In this document: positions 12,702 to 25,370 of the stretch, piece by piece
How the letters are laid out: each line of letters opens with the position of its first letter
Numbering within the stretch: the first letter of the stretch is position 1
Assembly (NCBI GenBank): GCA_963070105.1
Contig: OY718803.1
Span: forward strand, 2,171,007-2,235,006
From: Litomosoides sigmodontis
Taxonomy: Eukaryota; Nematoda; Chromadorea; Rhabditida; Onchocercidae
DNA length: 64,000 nucleotides
Reading direction: 5' to 3'
The notes under the pieces: generated by a model
Seen by the model: the letters and a program-made list of their open reading frames with translations, nothing else
Databases searched by the model: none
What the model was told of the DNA's origin: nothing
Made by a program: the position numbers and the translations under genes

Positions 12702-13332
12702 TTCTCATGAACTTGTTACGGTAATTCGATTCAAACTCTTAAATGGTCAATTCAAAAGGAGGCAAAAAACAAACAGTCAAACTGCCACCAATGACCAAAT
12801 CACAGAATAGGTCAAGAGCTTCGAAAAACCATTCAAAATAACGAGATGAAAAATTTGCACAAAGCGAATCCTTCTAGGATATGAATTTTCTGAAGAAGCT
12901 GTATCAGCAGATGACCGACAAACTATTGTTAGTCATGACTGCTATTGTGATAATCGTTTGTCTTGAAGTGCGGGGGTGATTGCTAATATTATTATGAGAT
13001 TAAAAAAAAAACAAAACTTGGTGTAGTCTTAGACGTAACGGAAATGGCGTAAAAAACACACGATTTATATTTCATATAAGCGCATTTTGAGATTTGACAT
13101 AGTGCTGGAAAGTGATTTCAATTTGCTTAAATGTTATTATTTGTATGTAACTTTTAGAATTCACAAAGCATTTCTTCTTTTTATGAATTATTCTTCTCCT
13201 GTATTTATTTCTTTTTGTAAATTCACTGTGAAGTTTTAAAATTTTCAGAATTGGCACACAGTGAGGCGAATGATGTTTGCTGTATCAAGTGCGCCATAGC
13301 AAGAAAAGCGTGAAGTCATCCATGGGAAAATA
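12702..13332. other. divergent promoter region of snrp-27 and usp-48
   Basis: No coding exon seen. The two genes start outward from this 630-bp stretch, so it probably carries both promoters. No clear individual sites were recognised. Confidence 0.5.
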
Positions 13333-16300
13333 ATGGGTTGTGTAACAAAACGACGAAACACAGGGACAAGTCGGCGTTATGTAAGTTTACATAGGAATCC
13401 TCCTTAAAGTTTCCGTCATATATTTCATGTGTAATTTTTAGTGTCAAGTATCGTAGAATTACGTACCGGTTTATTGGACCAGCGGCATTCGCAGCAGATG
13501 TTTAATAGAGTAGGATTATCAATGCTTATTTTGTATGCAATTTACGAGAGCTTAATATATGCATATTCTCAGTTTAGGTAGTCATTATTGCCTCTAGGTA
13601 TTCTCGTTTGTGTTTAATGGAATGAGATTATCAAGATTGGAAAAAATAATCTTTATATTTGCGATGAATAAAATATTAACTATAAAATACACAACATCAA
13701 AATGTGACAGTTTGAATTTTATTTACGAGATGTGAAAACTTGCTGTATTTTTTAAAATTTTTATATACTGTATATAATATTATTTCAGTTATAAAAAGTG
13801 ATTTGCAGTAAATGACGTTCAAAAATTTTATTCATCTACTAAATAATAAGTTCTTTTTTCATACATCAGATGGCAAATGAATGCGAAATACCCGATGAAA
13901 TTGATTTTGATGCAGCATGGAAAGTTTATATGCTCAATAAATCTGCGTGCCTTCTTCATTATGTTCCCAACCCAAAGTGAGATCGTTCATCTGCTATTTG
14001 TTTTACCGTTTCCGTTTACCATTTGCAATGAGAATAATACAAAAAATTTGTAAAATCAGATTACGGATTGCTTTTTTTTCGAAATGTTATTTGCAGAACT
14101 AAAAATTGCCGGGATAATCCATATTGCTTGGGTCGCTTGGGCCTAGAAAAATGGGATAAATTATTAGCTTGTATCAAAAATGAAAATAAAACAAACACCG
14201 ACTTGGATCGACGCGATATCGCGAAGGTGCCATGTGGCTTGGTGAACCTTGGAAATTCGTGTTATGTAAACAGCTTTTTGCAGGTTTTCAGTTTTATGTG
14301 ATCAAAGCTTTTGGAAAATACTTACTGCCCTGATTTATTGTGTGTAAGCACATGCAGTGTTTGTTGGGAAGTTGTATGAGTAAGGCGAAAGAGAATTTGT
14401 GAACTGGGTAGGTATCAACTGCTTATAATTTCTTAATTTATAGATATTTTTCAATGATCCAGTTTTTCGTAAATGCATTTATGACTGGCGCCCCGTTGCT
14501 AATTTTATCAAACCAGAAGGAGAAAAAATAAATATTGAGGAGCTGATGCACTGTATACAAAATTTATTTGTAACATTACAAATTACACCGTATGTAAGTT
14601 TTTAGTTTTGTTGCTAAGCATTGTAAAATCTCTGGAATTTTAAAAGATGCTAAAATTTGATTGGAAAATCTTTTAATATGTTAGTGCTGTGATGAAATAC
14701 ACATCGGCTTTACTAAGCCGACCACAATCTTTGCGTTCTTTTCATTGTCATATCAGTTGCAAATTTTTATTTTTTCAAAATAATCTTTTGTTTTTTCAAA
14801 AAAAAAGGATTACAGGAAGATACTAGTGCTGAAGGATTGGTCAAACTGCTTCAGCTGGATGGTAATCAGCATGATGCTTTAGAATTTCAAATACTTTTTT
14901 TTGGCAAACTTGAAAAACTACTGAGTTACCATGTTGAGTGGCATGAAGTACGCGAAACTATTCTCAAGAGGTTTCAGGTAAAATGATGAATTTAAACACA
15001 GCACATAAATTTTTTTGTGTAGTGGCAATATCCATGCTATGTTTTTTCCTTAAATTGGCCAAAAATTTCGGGTCATATTTCAGGGAGTTATAACGCAGAC
15101 AATTTCTTGCAAATGTGGACGTCGCAGTGTTACGGAATTACCATTCAACCCATTTTATTTAAGTATTGAAAAAGCTAAATCTTTATCGAAGGCACTAGAA
15201 TACTATTTTCTTCCAGAAGAGTAACTTTATCTTTATTTGCCTTAATTTTTAAAATTTTATTCAATGAAATATTGTTTTTTATGACCGATTTTTTGGTAGT
15301 GGGAGCATGAGCATGATATGATAGCTTAGAGTTTTAGAAAATGCTTAAGGCATCATCTGCTTCGTTTGACACTTTGAGAATTATGGACAGTTCGATGTTC
15401 ACGTTTAATGCATGATGTTTAACAGTTTTGTTTGCATTGTGACTTCCAAATATTGCGTTTTGCTCAGCTCTTTTTGATGTTGTTCATATCAGAATGTAAT
15501 AAGAAGGTTGGCTTTATGAAGCTGAAATTAGTTAGTAAGTGGAAAAGGACCGATAACTCAATTATTTTAGCAAGTACTGGATTGAAACATGATGTGTCTT
15601 TTTCAGGTTACCGGACTATAAATGTAGTGAATGCGGACAGACTGGTTCTGCACAGAATCGCCTTGCAATTAAGGAACCTCCACCTGTACTCACAATACAG
15701 CTCAATCGATTTACATACGATGCGTGAGTTTAATAAATCGGTTCTTGTTCCTGTAGACAACTTTTCAACCAGTTTAGAAATTATTTTTTTATTTAGTAAC
15801 TTAAGTAGGAAAATTTAAGTTTTTAAAATTGTAGTGTGGGGCACAAAAAGAAAATTCACTCGCCTCTGCAATACCCAAGAGTTTTACAATTGGGTAGCGT
15901 AAAGTATGACATTTGTGCTGTAATGATACATGAAGGTCCAAACGCTGATTGCGGACATTACTACGATCTGATAAAGCATCCAGGCACTAAGCAGTGGTTC
16001 ACTTATAATGATGAGGTATTGTTTTTCACTGTTTCCTTTCTTCATGATTTCAAGAGCGATTACTAATTGAATGTCTATTGTATGTCATAAAACAATCCTG
16101 ATTTAAAATAAGCATTTCAATTTTTGTTACAGAAAGTTTAGTTAATAAGAACAGAAACAAATAATGAATAAAGAAAATTCATATCTAGGTTGTAAAACCT
16201 TCTGCCATTCCTGGTGTATGTGTCGAAAAAGAACGGACATCCAAGGTTACTGCTGATATGAAAGGTTGCTACGCTTTGGTTTACCGTCGAGAAAATGAAG

Positions 16301-19300
16301 AAAATTCCGCTATTCCTGCTGTTCCTGAAGATTTGTTGGGCGATATCGCAAATAAAGTATGAAAAAAAATTTTTGAGCTTGTTGCACTTTCTGTCACTTT
16401 ATTTGTTGACGGATTCGGTCAGTCATGTATGCTTGAATTTATTCCGATCAACGTCCACATTTTGAAAGATAATATTTATGAGGTATTATATACATTGAAC
16501 TGTTATTATGCCATCCAGAGCGCTGATGAGATTTTTTCACTTTCGATATATTATGACGGTAGAATGTGAACGCAGAAGTTACTGTACCTTAAATATGGAT
16601 TGCGCAAGTCATATTTTGAATTTGCAGCTGGAAAAAGAGTTCATTGCTCAGACTAGTGCAACAACGGAAATGACACTCAGACTTAAGAACACCGTCGAAG
16701 ATTGTCATAAACGTCTTACGGATACGTTCGATAAGTTAGAGGTCTTGTGGATTTCTTCAGGAGTCAGATGCGAAATATAATTTATCTTCATTTCCTGTTT
16801 TTTGAATTTAGTTTCACGATCTTCATGAGCTATGCTGTTTTGGATGGAATATGAAAAATGGAGCAAGATTTGGGAGATGGCGGTTACCGACAAAATCTGA
16901 AAAGAGGGTAGTGGGGAAGAGTGGAGGACGAATTTGAATTGCCGGAACTGGCTAACTTTAGAAATGGACCGAAATATAATTCAATATTATGTTTTAGGTA
17001 AAAGGAAGCGAAGGAATGATGAAGAATCCCGATGACATTGTATTTATACCTACTGAATTGTTCAGCACTGTTCTCTCGTATGAATTCAATAAAATGGTTG
17101 AAAGCAATGATGAGGTAAAGAATTTTGGTACTTTTGTAGCTTTTTTTCTTCTACGCAGTGATTCGACGCGGTAATTTTCATTACTAAGTCTGCGTTTAGA
17201 GATTATCGCATGCAGTTACCTCATTTGCTATTTTAATGGATTTAACCAATACTTGCTTTATTATTGGTATTGACAACTTAATTGTAAGTTACACTGCAAT
17301 ATACTGTTGTGATGCTAATTAGAATAATTGAAAAATGTTTTGAAAATTCATTTTTCGAAAATTCAGTCCATTTATTTTAGATTTTCAAAAATGTAGCGAA
17401 TAGTACTCGAAGTGCTGCGGTCATTAAATCATTGAACTGTAAAAACAAGGATGAGGTTGGTTAATATTTCAAAACAAAAATCTTGCGGTGGCAGTACGAA
17501 GATATTCTGTCCTTATGAATTGCATTAGGTTGGAGATTGGGTGTCACATATTATTTGCATGTAAATTACACGCTGTTTCCCTTCTAAGAACAAGATCCTT
17601 TCAGTTCCCATATGAGACTAAATGGGAGTTTATTGTTAATTTTTTACTTTTTATTGTTAATTTATTTTTATTGTTAATTTTTTTGATGATACTCTTGAAA
17701 TAATTTCTTGCACTATATTAGAATCGGTCTAAATCGTCGTTCGCTTTGTGCACGCATAATCGTGTGTCACTTGGCAGTGTGCGAAGTGGTGCAGTGAAAG
17801 CCGTAATGAAAAATGCTGCAAGCAGTTTTTTGGCATTTTACGGTGTTGAATTTACTGATTTAAAAACAGGGTTCGTATTTTGACAAGCATCTTTTTTCTC
17901 TGAAAAAGTGAAAGCTTTTTCGAACTGCTATCGGAAAATTGTTTAAGGTCAGATATTTGCTTGGAATGTGTGGAAGCACTGAAAGCGCGAAACGAATTTG
18001 TCAAGAAAGTTCAATTAAAAGAAAGGCTCGTAAAGCAATTATTGCGAGAGAAATCAAAAAGGCAGGATTACTTTGTATTTTTCTTCAAAATTTTGCTTAG
18101 TTTTTTTACGAGCTCTGTGAAAAGCTAACGTACGCATTGTGGTTACTTTCATGGCAAAAAAAAAGCTGGAGAGTTTCAAAAATTTTACATCTATGTTTTG
18201 GTGCTGATAGGCTACAACTAGTGTGAAAGTTAGCATGACCTTTATTCTGAAGATAATGCTTGTTTTGTTACCGAATTGACTGCTGAAATTGCAAAATTTT
18301 GCAGGTATTACCACTCAGAAAACTGTTTTTGGGTATCAGTACGTTGTTTATCACAGTATCGACAGCTGGCCTTACGTGCACACGAACAGTCGATGAAATC
18401 TTATGCAGAAGTTACAGAATTAAGTTATTTCTGGCCATGTAAACGCTTCGTAAAGGTGAGCTATTCAGGTACTAGTTCATTCAGGTGCCTAATCAATTTG
18501 TTGAAATGCAGGACTTTTAAATTGATGCGAAACATTACAGCAAGAACCAGTAGCAGACTGTGGTCCTTCAACATCCGAAGTTTCTCAAAGGCTTTCAGTA
18601 GAAACTGGATTTGGAAAAACGGTTGACGAATTTGGTTTGCCAGATGTAAAAAAATTTTCCTGGTTTTCCTAATAAGTTGCATTGAAGTTTTTGCTTCTTA
18701 TTTTAATGTGATGTTTCCTTGTACATGTAAAGGAGAAAGTAATATGTGAATCGATCAGGAAAATTAGCATAAAGTTATTGTTGTGCAAATTTTTTCTGTT
18801 CAGGATTTTGGTCTCGTAACCTTCTCGAGTAATAATGGTGATTCGTCAGAACTTGCAGTTAATGGTAGCTGCAATGAGGTATTTTATTTAAATATTATGA
18901 ATGATTTTGACGCTTTTTAGTTCTAGTTTATTGAATATTGCATTTTTTAGTGTTGAATTCATCCAGTGCTCTAGACAGAGAATGTGAAATTTTTGATTTT
19001 ATTAGTAATGTTAATCACATTTTATGAAGTGATTTGGGTTAATATCCTAAACCAAGTAATTCAAGTAATTTATTTTGGTGCATATTTACTACCGATTCTG
19101 TGAGTCGTTATTCTTTTTCCACAGAAGAATTCGTCGACGACTAGTGATGCATCGGCACAAAGTGTTTTCGTAGATGGAAAGCGGAATAATCGGAAACGAC
19201 CAGTATTATACTGTAAGGATGAGGTAAAATTATTTTCCGTTATGTCAACTATCTGAGAAAAAATGAACAAATTGTCTACTTTAAATTCCTTATAGTTCTG

Positions 19301-22300
19301 CAGTAACAATTGCATTAGTTTTGCACAAAAACATTTCAGGTTGATGATTCTGTCGTGGAAAAATGTACAAATAGTGGTCAGATTTCAGTAGTGGATGAGT
19401 TGGAACCTCGCAAAAAACAAAAACGTAAGTGACTGGATATTTAAGTTAATTGCTGATCTTATTATCTTCAGCCCCATATTACCCCATATTGTCTATATAT
19501 GCTGTTTTAACTGCAGAATTTGAGTATTTTCATTGTCTTGTTCATTTTTCCATTTTCAGATTCATATTTCCTCTCAACATGTTTGCATAACAATTACATA
19601 ACAATTGCATAACAATTAGTTATTGCAACTAGGAAATCGACGTGATTAATACTTTGACATGGATGACATTTTATGTCATGAATAGCGTTGCAGTGTTTGA
19701 TCGCTATGTTTATTTAGCAGCCCGGCAGACGAGATCGTCATCTGAATCACCACCAGATATTACTGAGGTGCCGGATATGGTTTCTACTTGCATCGGAAAA
19801 AGAGAATGCAATGAAGATGATGAAACAGTAATTGAACAGTCGACCAATGAGATCTGTAATGATGTATGTTCCCTAATGTGTTCTTAAAAATATTTCATTC
19901 CCTAGGAAAGGAAGTTTCGAGGTTACCAAAAGCGTGGTGAACCCACACAATACTTTTATATTACTGAAAAGAAATATGTACAAGATAAGTCGAAGTGGAT
20001 AAGCTTAATTAAAGGGAGATGGGGAGATCGGTTGACTTTTTTTCCTGTATCTATAAGAAATAACAGGTGCATGGCATATATTACCATTTTGGAATAACGA
20101 GCTCTCATTAAAATTCTTTAAATATGTTGCGTCGGTGGTGTCTAACAGATCGCTAATATTTTCTTTTTTTATGCTTGCTTCACAAGTGTTTTCTACATGA
20201 TTTATTGCTTACTTTTTCAGGTTTTCTTTTACACATTTATTACTAGCTGATTCATAGCCAGACAAAATGAATGGTCGTTACTGAGATTTAAAGATATTCA
20301 TAGCAACTGTTTTCCTGTTACAGAATTTAGTAACAGCTAATTTCGATGAATGTGGCCCATCACAACTTCATTTGAAGGAGGACGAAGGCAAACAACAAAG
20401 TTTGGCTGCCGATGGTAACACACAATTATCTTCGGAGAGCAATACCCGACCTAACAATACGCTTAACGAAGATTTGGATTGCGCCAAGAGTGATGATGAT
20501 GAGGAGGAAGAGAGAAGTTCGGTGGTTTTCAATGGAGATTTGCGTTGTGAACATGGTTTGTAGTCTTACTTGTTTGTAATGTTATGCAAATACTGTAAAA
20601 CAAACTGAATCATTACTGTGGTGTAGAAGTGAAAACATCTTAATATCAAAGGATGATACAAACATTCGGTAAAGCAAATGTTGCTGAAAAAAACTGTTCA
20701 GATTGGTGAATAATTAATTTTTGCTGTAAATTTACATCATTTGTGATGTAAGTAAATAGGGGAGTTGAAGAATTGTTTTAACATTTTCGAGAAAGATGTG
20801 CTAGTCATTTTGCTGGTTTTTGTATTTATCTATAACTTTTATCAGGACTTTTGGATTATGAATGTTGGATGACAAACGAACGGCGCATTGTTGTTGACGA
20901 AAACGAATGGAAGCAATTAACAGTTGAAATTTTCGAACCGGATCATTTATGGTGTGTTAGTGTCGACGAATTTCCTTGCTCCATTTGTAAATCGGGTTAC
21001 TTAGTAAGTAATTTTTCCATTTTCAATTCAATGTGGTGCTTGACGGTACATTTAGACTGATTTTTTCTTGATTTTCAGTCTTAGAAAGACAGAAACTGTT
21101 ATATGGGAACGGAATTTGAAAGCGAACTGTTAAAATTTGAGTGCTTGAGGTTTGAGGACAGTTGAATTTCTGTGCAGTAGGTTTATGAGAGTTGGGTGTA
21201 TAAACTTATTGAATAAATTCTTGCAAGCCAGAGAAAAAGTTTTAAGGGTCTTCTCATGATTAAAATAATTTTAGAGTATCCCGAAATTATTTGCTTTCCC
21301 ATTTTCAAGTAGAAACTATTTTTTTGAAATCTGAAAGGTAAGCAGAGATTAGATAAAATCAAAAGGTTTTCTTTATCTTTGTTTTCAGTATAAAAAAGAT
21401 GATTGGGAGGAAACCTTACGACGTATGAAAGAAATACGCTTGTCCATTGGTGAATTGATTCGCACAGCTGTACGAAGGACTATGGCAGTTAAACCATCCA
21501 TGCCACAAATTTACGAACGCGTTATTTGTCGAAATTTTTTGAAAAATATGATATCACGATTCAAGTAATCATTAAGCAGATTGTTCTTATAGGGCACCTT
21601 GAAACTTTTCTGTTTGTAGGATGAAGGTATGGTGATCTTGAGAACAGAGTAATAACATGTCTAAATTTTTAAGGAATGTTAGTTTTCTACAGCTACCTAA
21701 ATTTATTTGTTATTTAGAAGCCGTGTACGAAATCCCACCATCCCAACGATTTGTCAAGAATGTATGCTTTGTTCACAGCATAAGAAACCATGTGTATTAA
21801 TTGATAATACTGAGGGCTTGGTATGTTTCAATGCTTGTTTAAAGTGCATAAATAATGCCTGTAAGAGAGTGTACAAGTGATTTAGGCAAGAAGAGGAAGA
21901 TCATTCTTTTTTGTTTGTGAATCTAATCTTTCATTTAAATTCTATAAAAGATAGTAGGTAGTGAAATGTGGTGACTAGAGCTCTTACTACATTGGCAACT
22001 ACGGTGTAGTTTTATATAAAAAATCTCGTATTTCGTTATTACTATTAAACTGATCTATTGATTTTGAAACTCGAATAAGGGTCGCTTTTTCAGGCTGTTC
22101 CACTTACTTTGGAAGAATGGCAAAAAATTCTAGAAGCTATGGGAATCAGTGATGGCGATGTTATGCTTATTTGCCTCGATAGCAAGGGTTTGCGTAACTG
22201 TTTTTTAAAATTAGTTGTGAAGTTACTTTAATGTGTAGCAAGACGTTATTGGCGGTATCTCGTTCGTTATAACTGGAGCGAATGAAATACGTTGTTTATT

Positions 22301-23770
22301 GCACTCTATCGCTTTATGCTGACATTTTTGCTAGTAACCTTTTTTATGGCAATGACTGCAACTCCATGAAGACGCGATTGTGTTGTCGGTACTTGACAGA
22401 TTACTTAAAAATAAATTGAATGAAATATTCAATACCATTAAACAAATTGTAAGGATACTTACCATTAGTAACCAAATAAGTTGCTGAAGTTGTAGGTAAA
22501 GGATTTTCATTTCATTGCTATTCTCTACCTTTACAATTTTTGATAATGCGATTTTTCCTTCATTTGTTGTCTTGCTATTCGAACCTTATTGCATTACATC
22601 GGACCTTAACGTTTTTTTTTAAAAAAAATCATATTTGAGGCGTGTGTGATATGTTTTGTGACGAGTGTTTTCGGCAGCAACAGTTGCAAGTTGAACATCA
22701 ACGTTTCGTTTATGAAAATGGTGCTGAAATTTATGTGAAACTTGTGAGTCACGTTTTATACTTCTACGATTTGCAAATTTCTAAAAATCGTCAACTAATT
22801 ACTCGATTCTATAGCTAAGGACTACTTGGTCTGGGTGTTCTTTTAATTGTTATTCCCTTCATATCCAATCAACATTTTAGGGAGATATTACAATGATTCT
22901 TAAAAATGATATTGAGTTACGGAAAAAGTTCCTTATAGAAAAGTGATAAAAATGACGAACCAGTAAAGACGGCGAACGGCGATCTAATTGCACCATTTAA
23001 TGCTACTCCGTCGTTGCTTCGCCCAGAACGACATGCAACAACGAGACGTGCAGTGGCGAAATGTTCGATGGTCTTCAAAGTAATTTATTGTTTATGTGTG
23101 GGATATCTCTAATGATTTCGTTTTTTGCGTATTTCGTGAAGTCATGACAATTGCTTTAAATAGTTGATTTCCGATGAAATTAGGTTTTATTTCTATTTCG
23201 TTGTTGAGTTAACACAGCAAACAGATAATACTTACGTTTGCAATTCCACGCCAATTTAAATGCAAAAGATAGTAACATTGCTGTGCTCTGTAGCTTACAT
23301 TGTTTTCCTTCAGAGTATTCCTGGAATCTTCCTGTATTTTGAAAATCGAAGTAGGGATATTTTGTCAAAAGATAACTCAATGCTTTCTAATAATATTTGC
23401 TTTCAGATGACGTCTCTAAATACCATTCATCAGTTAAAAATAAAAATTTATCAGAAAACGGGTCAATTACCAAACGATCAACTCATTTATATGAAGGAAA
23501 GACTTCTCAATGATTCGGTTTGTTAATTGTGTTTTCAAATAGGGATTATCTATGATTTAATACATAACTGAATACACAACTTTAATTCATAACTGGATTT
23601 GTGTAGCATTTTCGTGTAAATTTTAGGACACCTTAGAAGAAGCCAGAGTTGATCCGCAAGAGCTTGTCGAAACACCGCTGACGTTGATTGTACAACAACC
23701 TACTGATATCCCAACAGAACCACGACAGTTGGAACGTGGTTTTGCAGACACTGCTTTGTCGCACAGCTGA
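13333..23770 (+). CDS. usp-48: ubiquitin carboxyl-terminal hydrolase 48 (USP48)
   Basis: Exons: 13333-13380, 13870-13976, 14097-14283, 14444-14593, 14816-14977, 15084-15220, 15607-15723, 15835-16015, 16189-16356, 16628-16741, 16998-17114, 17381-17455, 17722-17870, 17948-18061, 18305-18455, 18541-18645, 18804-18878, 19125-19223, 19340-19424, 19718-19863, 20324-20555, 20846-21003, 21389-21564, 21718-21820, 22094-22187, 22640-22743, 22939-23079, 23407-23517 and 23627-23770. Together they give 1249 aa (human about 1035). The USP catalytic core is at ~90-400: Cys box GLVNLGNSCYVNSF (Cys107), two zinc-binding CxxC/CxCG pairs, His box ADCGHYYDL (His344) and TYNDE (Asn361). DUSP-type regions follow, then a ubiquitin-like domain (TIHQLKIKIYQKTGQLP) near the C-terminus. 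Family knowledge: nuclear deubiquitinase acting on histone H2A, Mdm2 and NF-kB factors in mammals. The first exon (MGCVTKRR...) has a GTAAGT donor and fits phase, but translation could start at 13870 (MANECEIPDE). The junction after 18061 needs a GC donor. A possible poly(A) signal is at 24753. Confidence 0.93.
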
Positions 23771-25370
23771 TAATTGTTGGTTGATAAGGTGGAATCAACT
23801 GGCCCTTAAATCTGCAGTTGCTTTTACCTTTCAAAATTGCTTCGTCTGTAGAAAATCTTGGGTCTGTTTTATGCGATACTTTTAACTGGTAATGATTTCC
23901 CTCTCCCGCACCCACTTGTCAATCCGAAGGAAGCGTGAATATTCTTTCGACTTTTTGATTTTGCAAATATTCTTACCTTTTGTTTTCTTGCTATTCAACT
24001 TTAATTTTAAGTTAAGGATATTGATAGTTAGCTCACATGCAAAATATTCGATTTTTGTAAATAAGAAAAATATGCTGCTACAACTTCCGTTTATGTAGCG
24101 AGGTTTTTATTGAGATTTTCCACCATTATTATGTCGCATAATAATGTGCATCCTGTTTTAGGCATTGATTTATTCTGATATAGTAATATGGTATTTTGAT
24201 GTAAAATAGGAGGATGCGTTTTGTTTTTCTTTGTGTTAGGATAGCTTTACGTGTGAAAATTAATAACCTCTATATGCCTTTGAAGTAAAGGACGGTATAA
24301 AGCTGTTGAAATTATGAGGTAGGTTGTTACTGTCTTTGAATAATATTATTACTGCAATGAAATATGATCACACATCAGGAACTCTAACAGATTTATGATG
24401 CAGGTACTAAACCATTGTACTTCGTTCTTAAGTTGGTAGTAGTCAAGTATCTAGCAAGAATATGACATCTTTTCCACACATAATTGGTTGAAATAGTCGG
24501 AATTATATCGGAGGCAAAGTACTAGGCTACTGCTGCTTACCCTGAAATGGTATTTAGGATGAATTTATGTGGGAAGGATGAACAATTATGAAATAAGGAA
24601 CTTTTACAAGTTTTTTTTCTTCCCAAAATTATGCAGTACTAGGTGTGCATAGATGAATGCTTATGTACTGTGCTGTAAATATTGTATAACTTAAAATGTT
24701 TTGTTTCTTATGTAACAAATTTGAGTTATGAATGTATTTATTTATTACATGTAATAAAATTGTCATAGTTTTCGTATAATTCAAATTACTGTTTGAATTT
24801 TGATAGCAATTCTCAAGTCGTATTGAATATCCACGTAGAATAAATTTGTTGTCACATTTTCATTAATTTCCAATGGTTCCATTTTCCATTTTCTAGCTTC
24901 CTTTTTCCCATCTATGTCAAGTCCTTCAAGCCGGTGTTGTTTGATATAATTAATATCTAATATTAATGTTCTGATTTTCATGGATAATTATTGTTTGATG
25001 CTTCGGTCTTTAATTGTCCCAGCATTTGTAAATAATTATAGTAGAAAATAAATTTCGTGATTATCTTCATGCGGAATATTTCTGTAGTTAATTCTATTGT
25101 ATAAAATTATTTATTACTCTCAACCGTAACTTCGTGGGATTCAGAGACTTGTCACGGGATTTTTATTACGATATTAAAATATTAGAAAACTATTGTTATC
25201 CTTCTTACTGACAATAAAAGAAGCCTTTTGAAAGGGTTTTATACTTGGTTTTCGCTCTATGGTTTTTATATCGGGGTATACTTGTAGGAAGTAAATTCAT
25301 TCTCCGTTTAATAAATAAATGAGTACTAAATTATTAGTTGTATTGAATTTCCAGAGGTAAGTACGAGATT
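23771..25370. other. usp-48 3' UTR and intergenic region
   Basis: No supported exon. An AATAAA at 24753-24758 may end a roughly 1 kb usp-48 3' UTR; the remainder is AT-rich flank of the next plus-strand gene. Confidence 0.5.

Noticed and set aside
22881..22950. Possible usp-48 exon GDITMILKNDIELRKK after the acceptor at 22880
   Set aside because: The frame hits TGA, and any donor would leave an intron of about 10 nt before the next exon. The acceptor at 22938 keeps phase without it.
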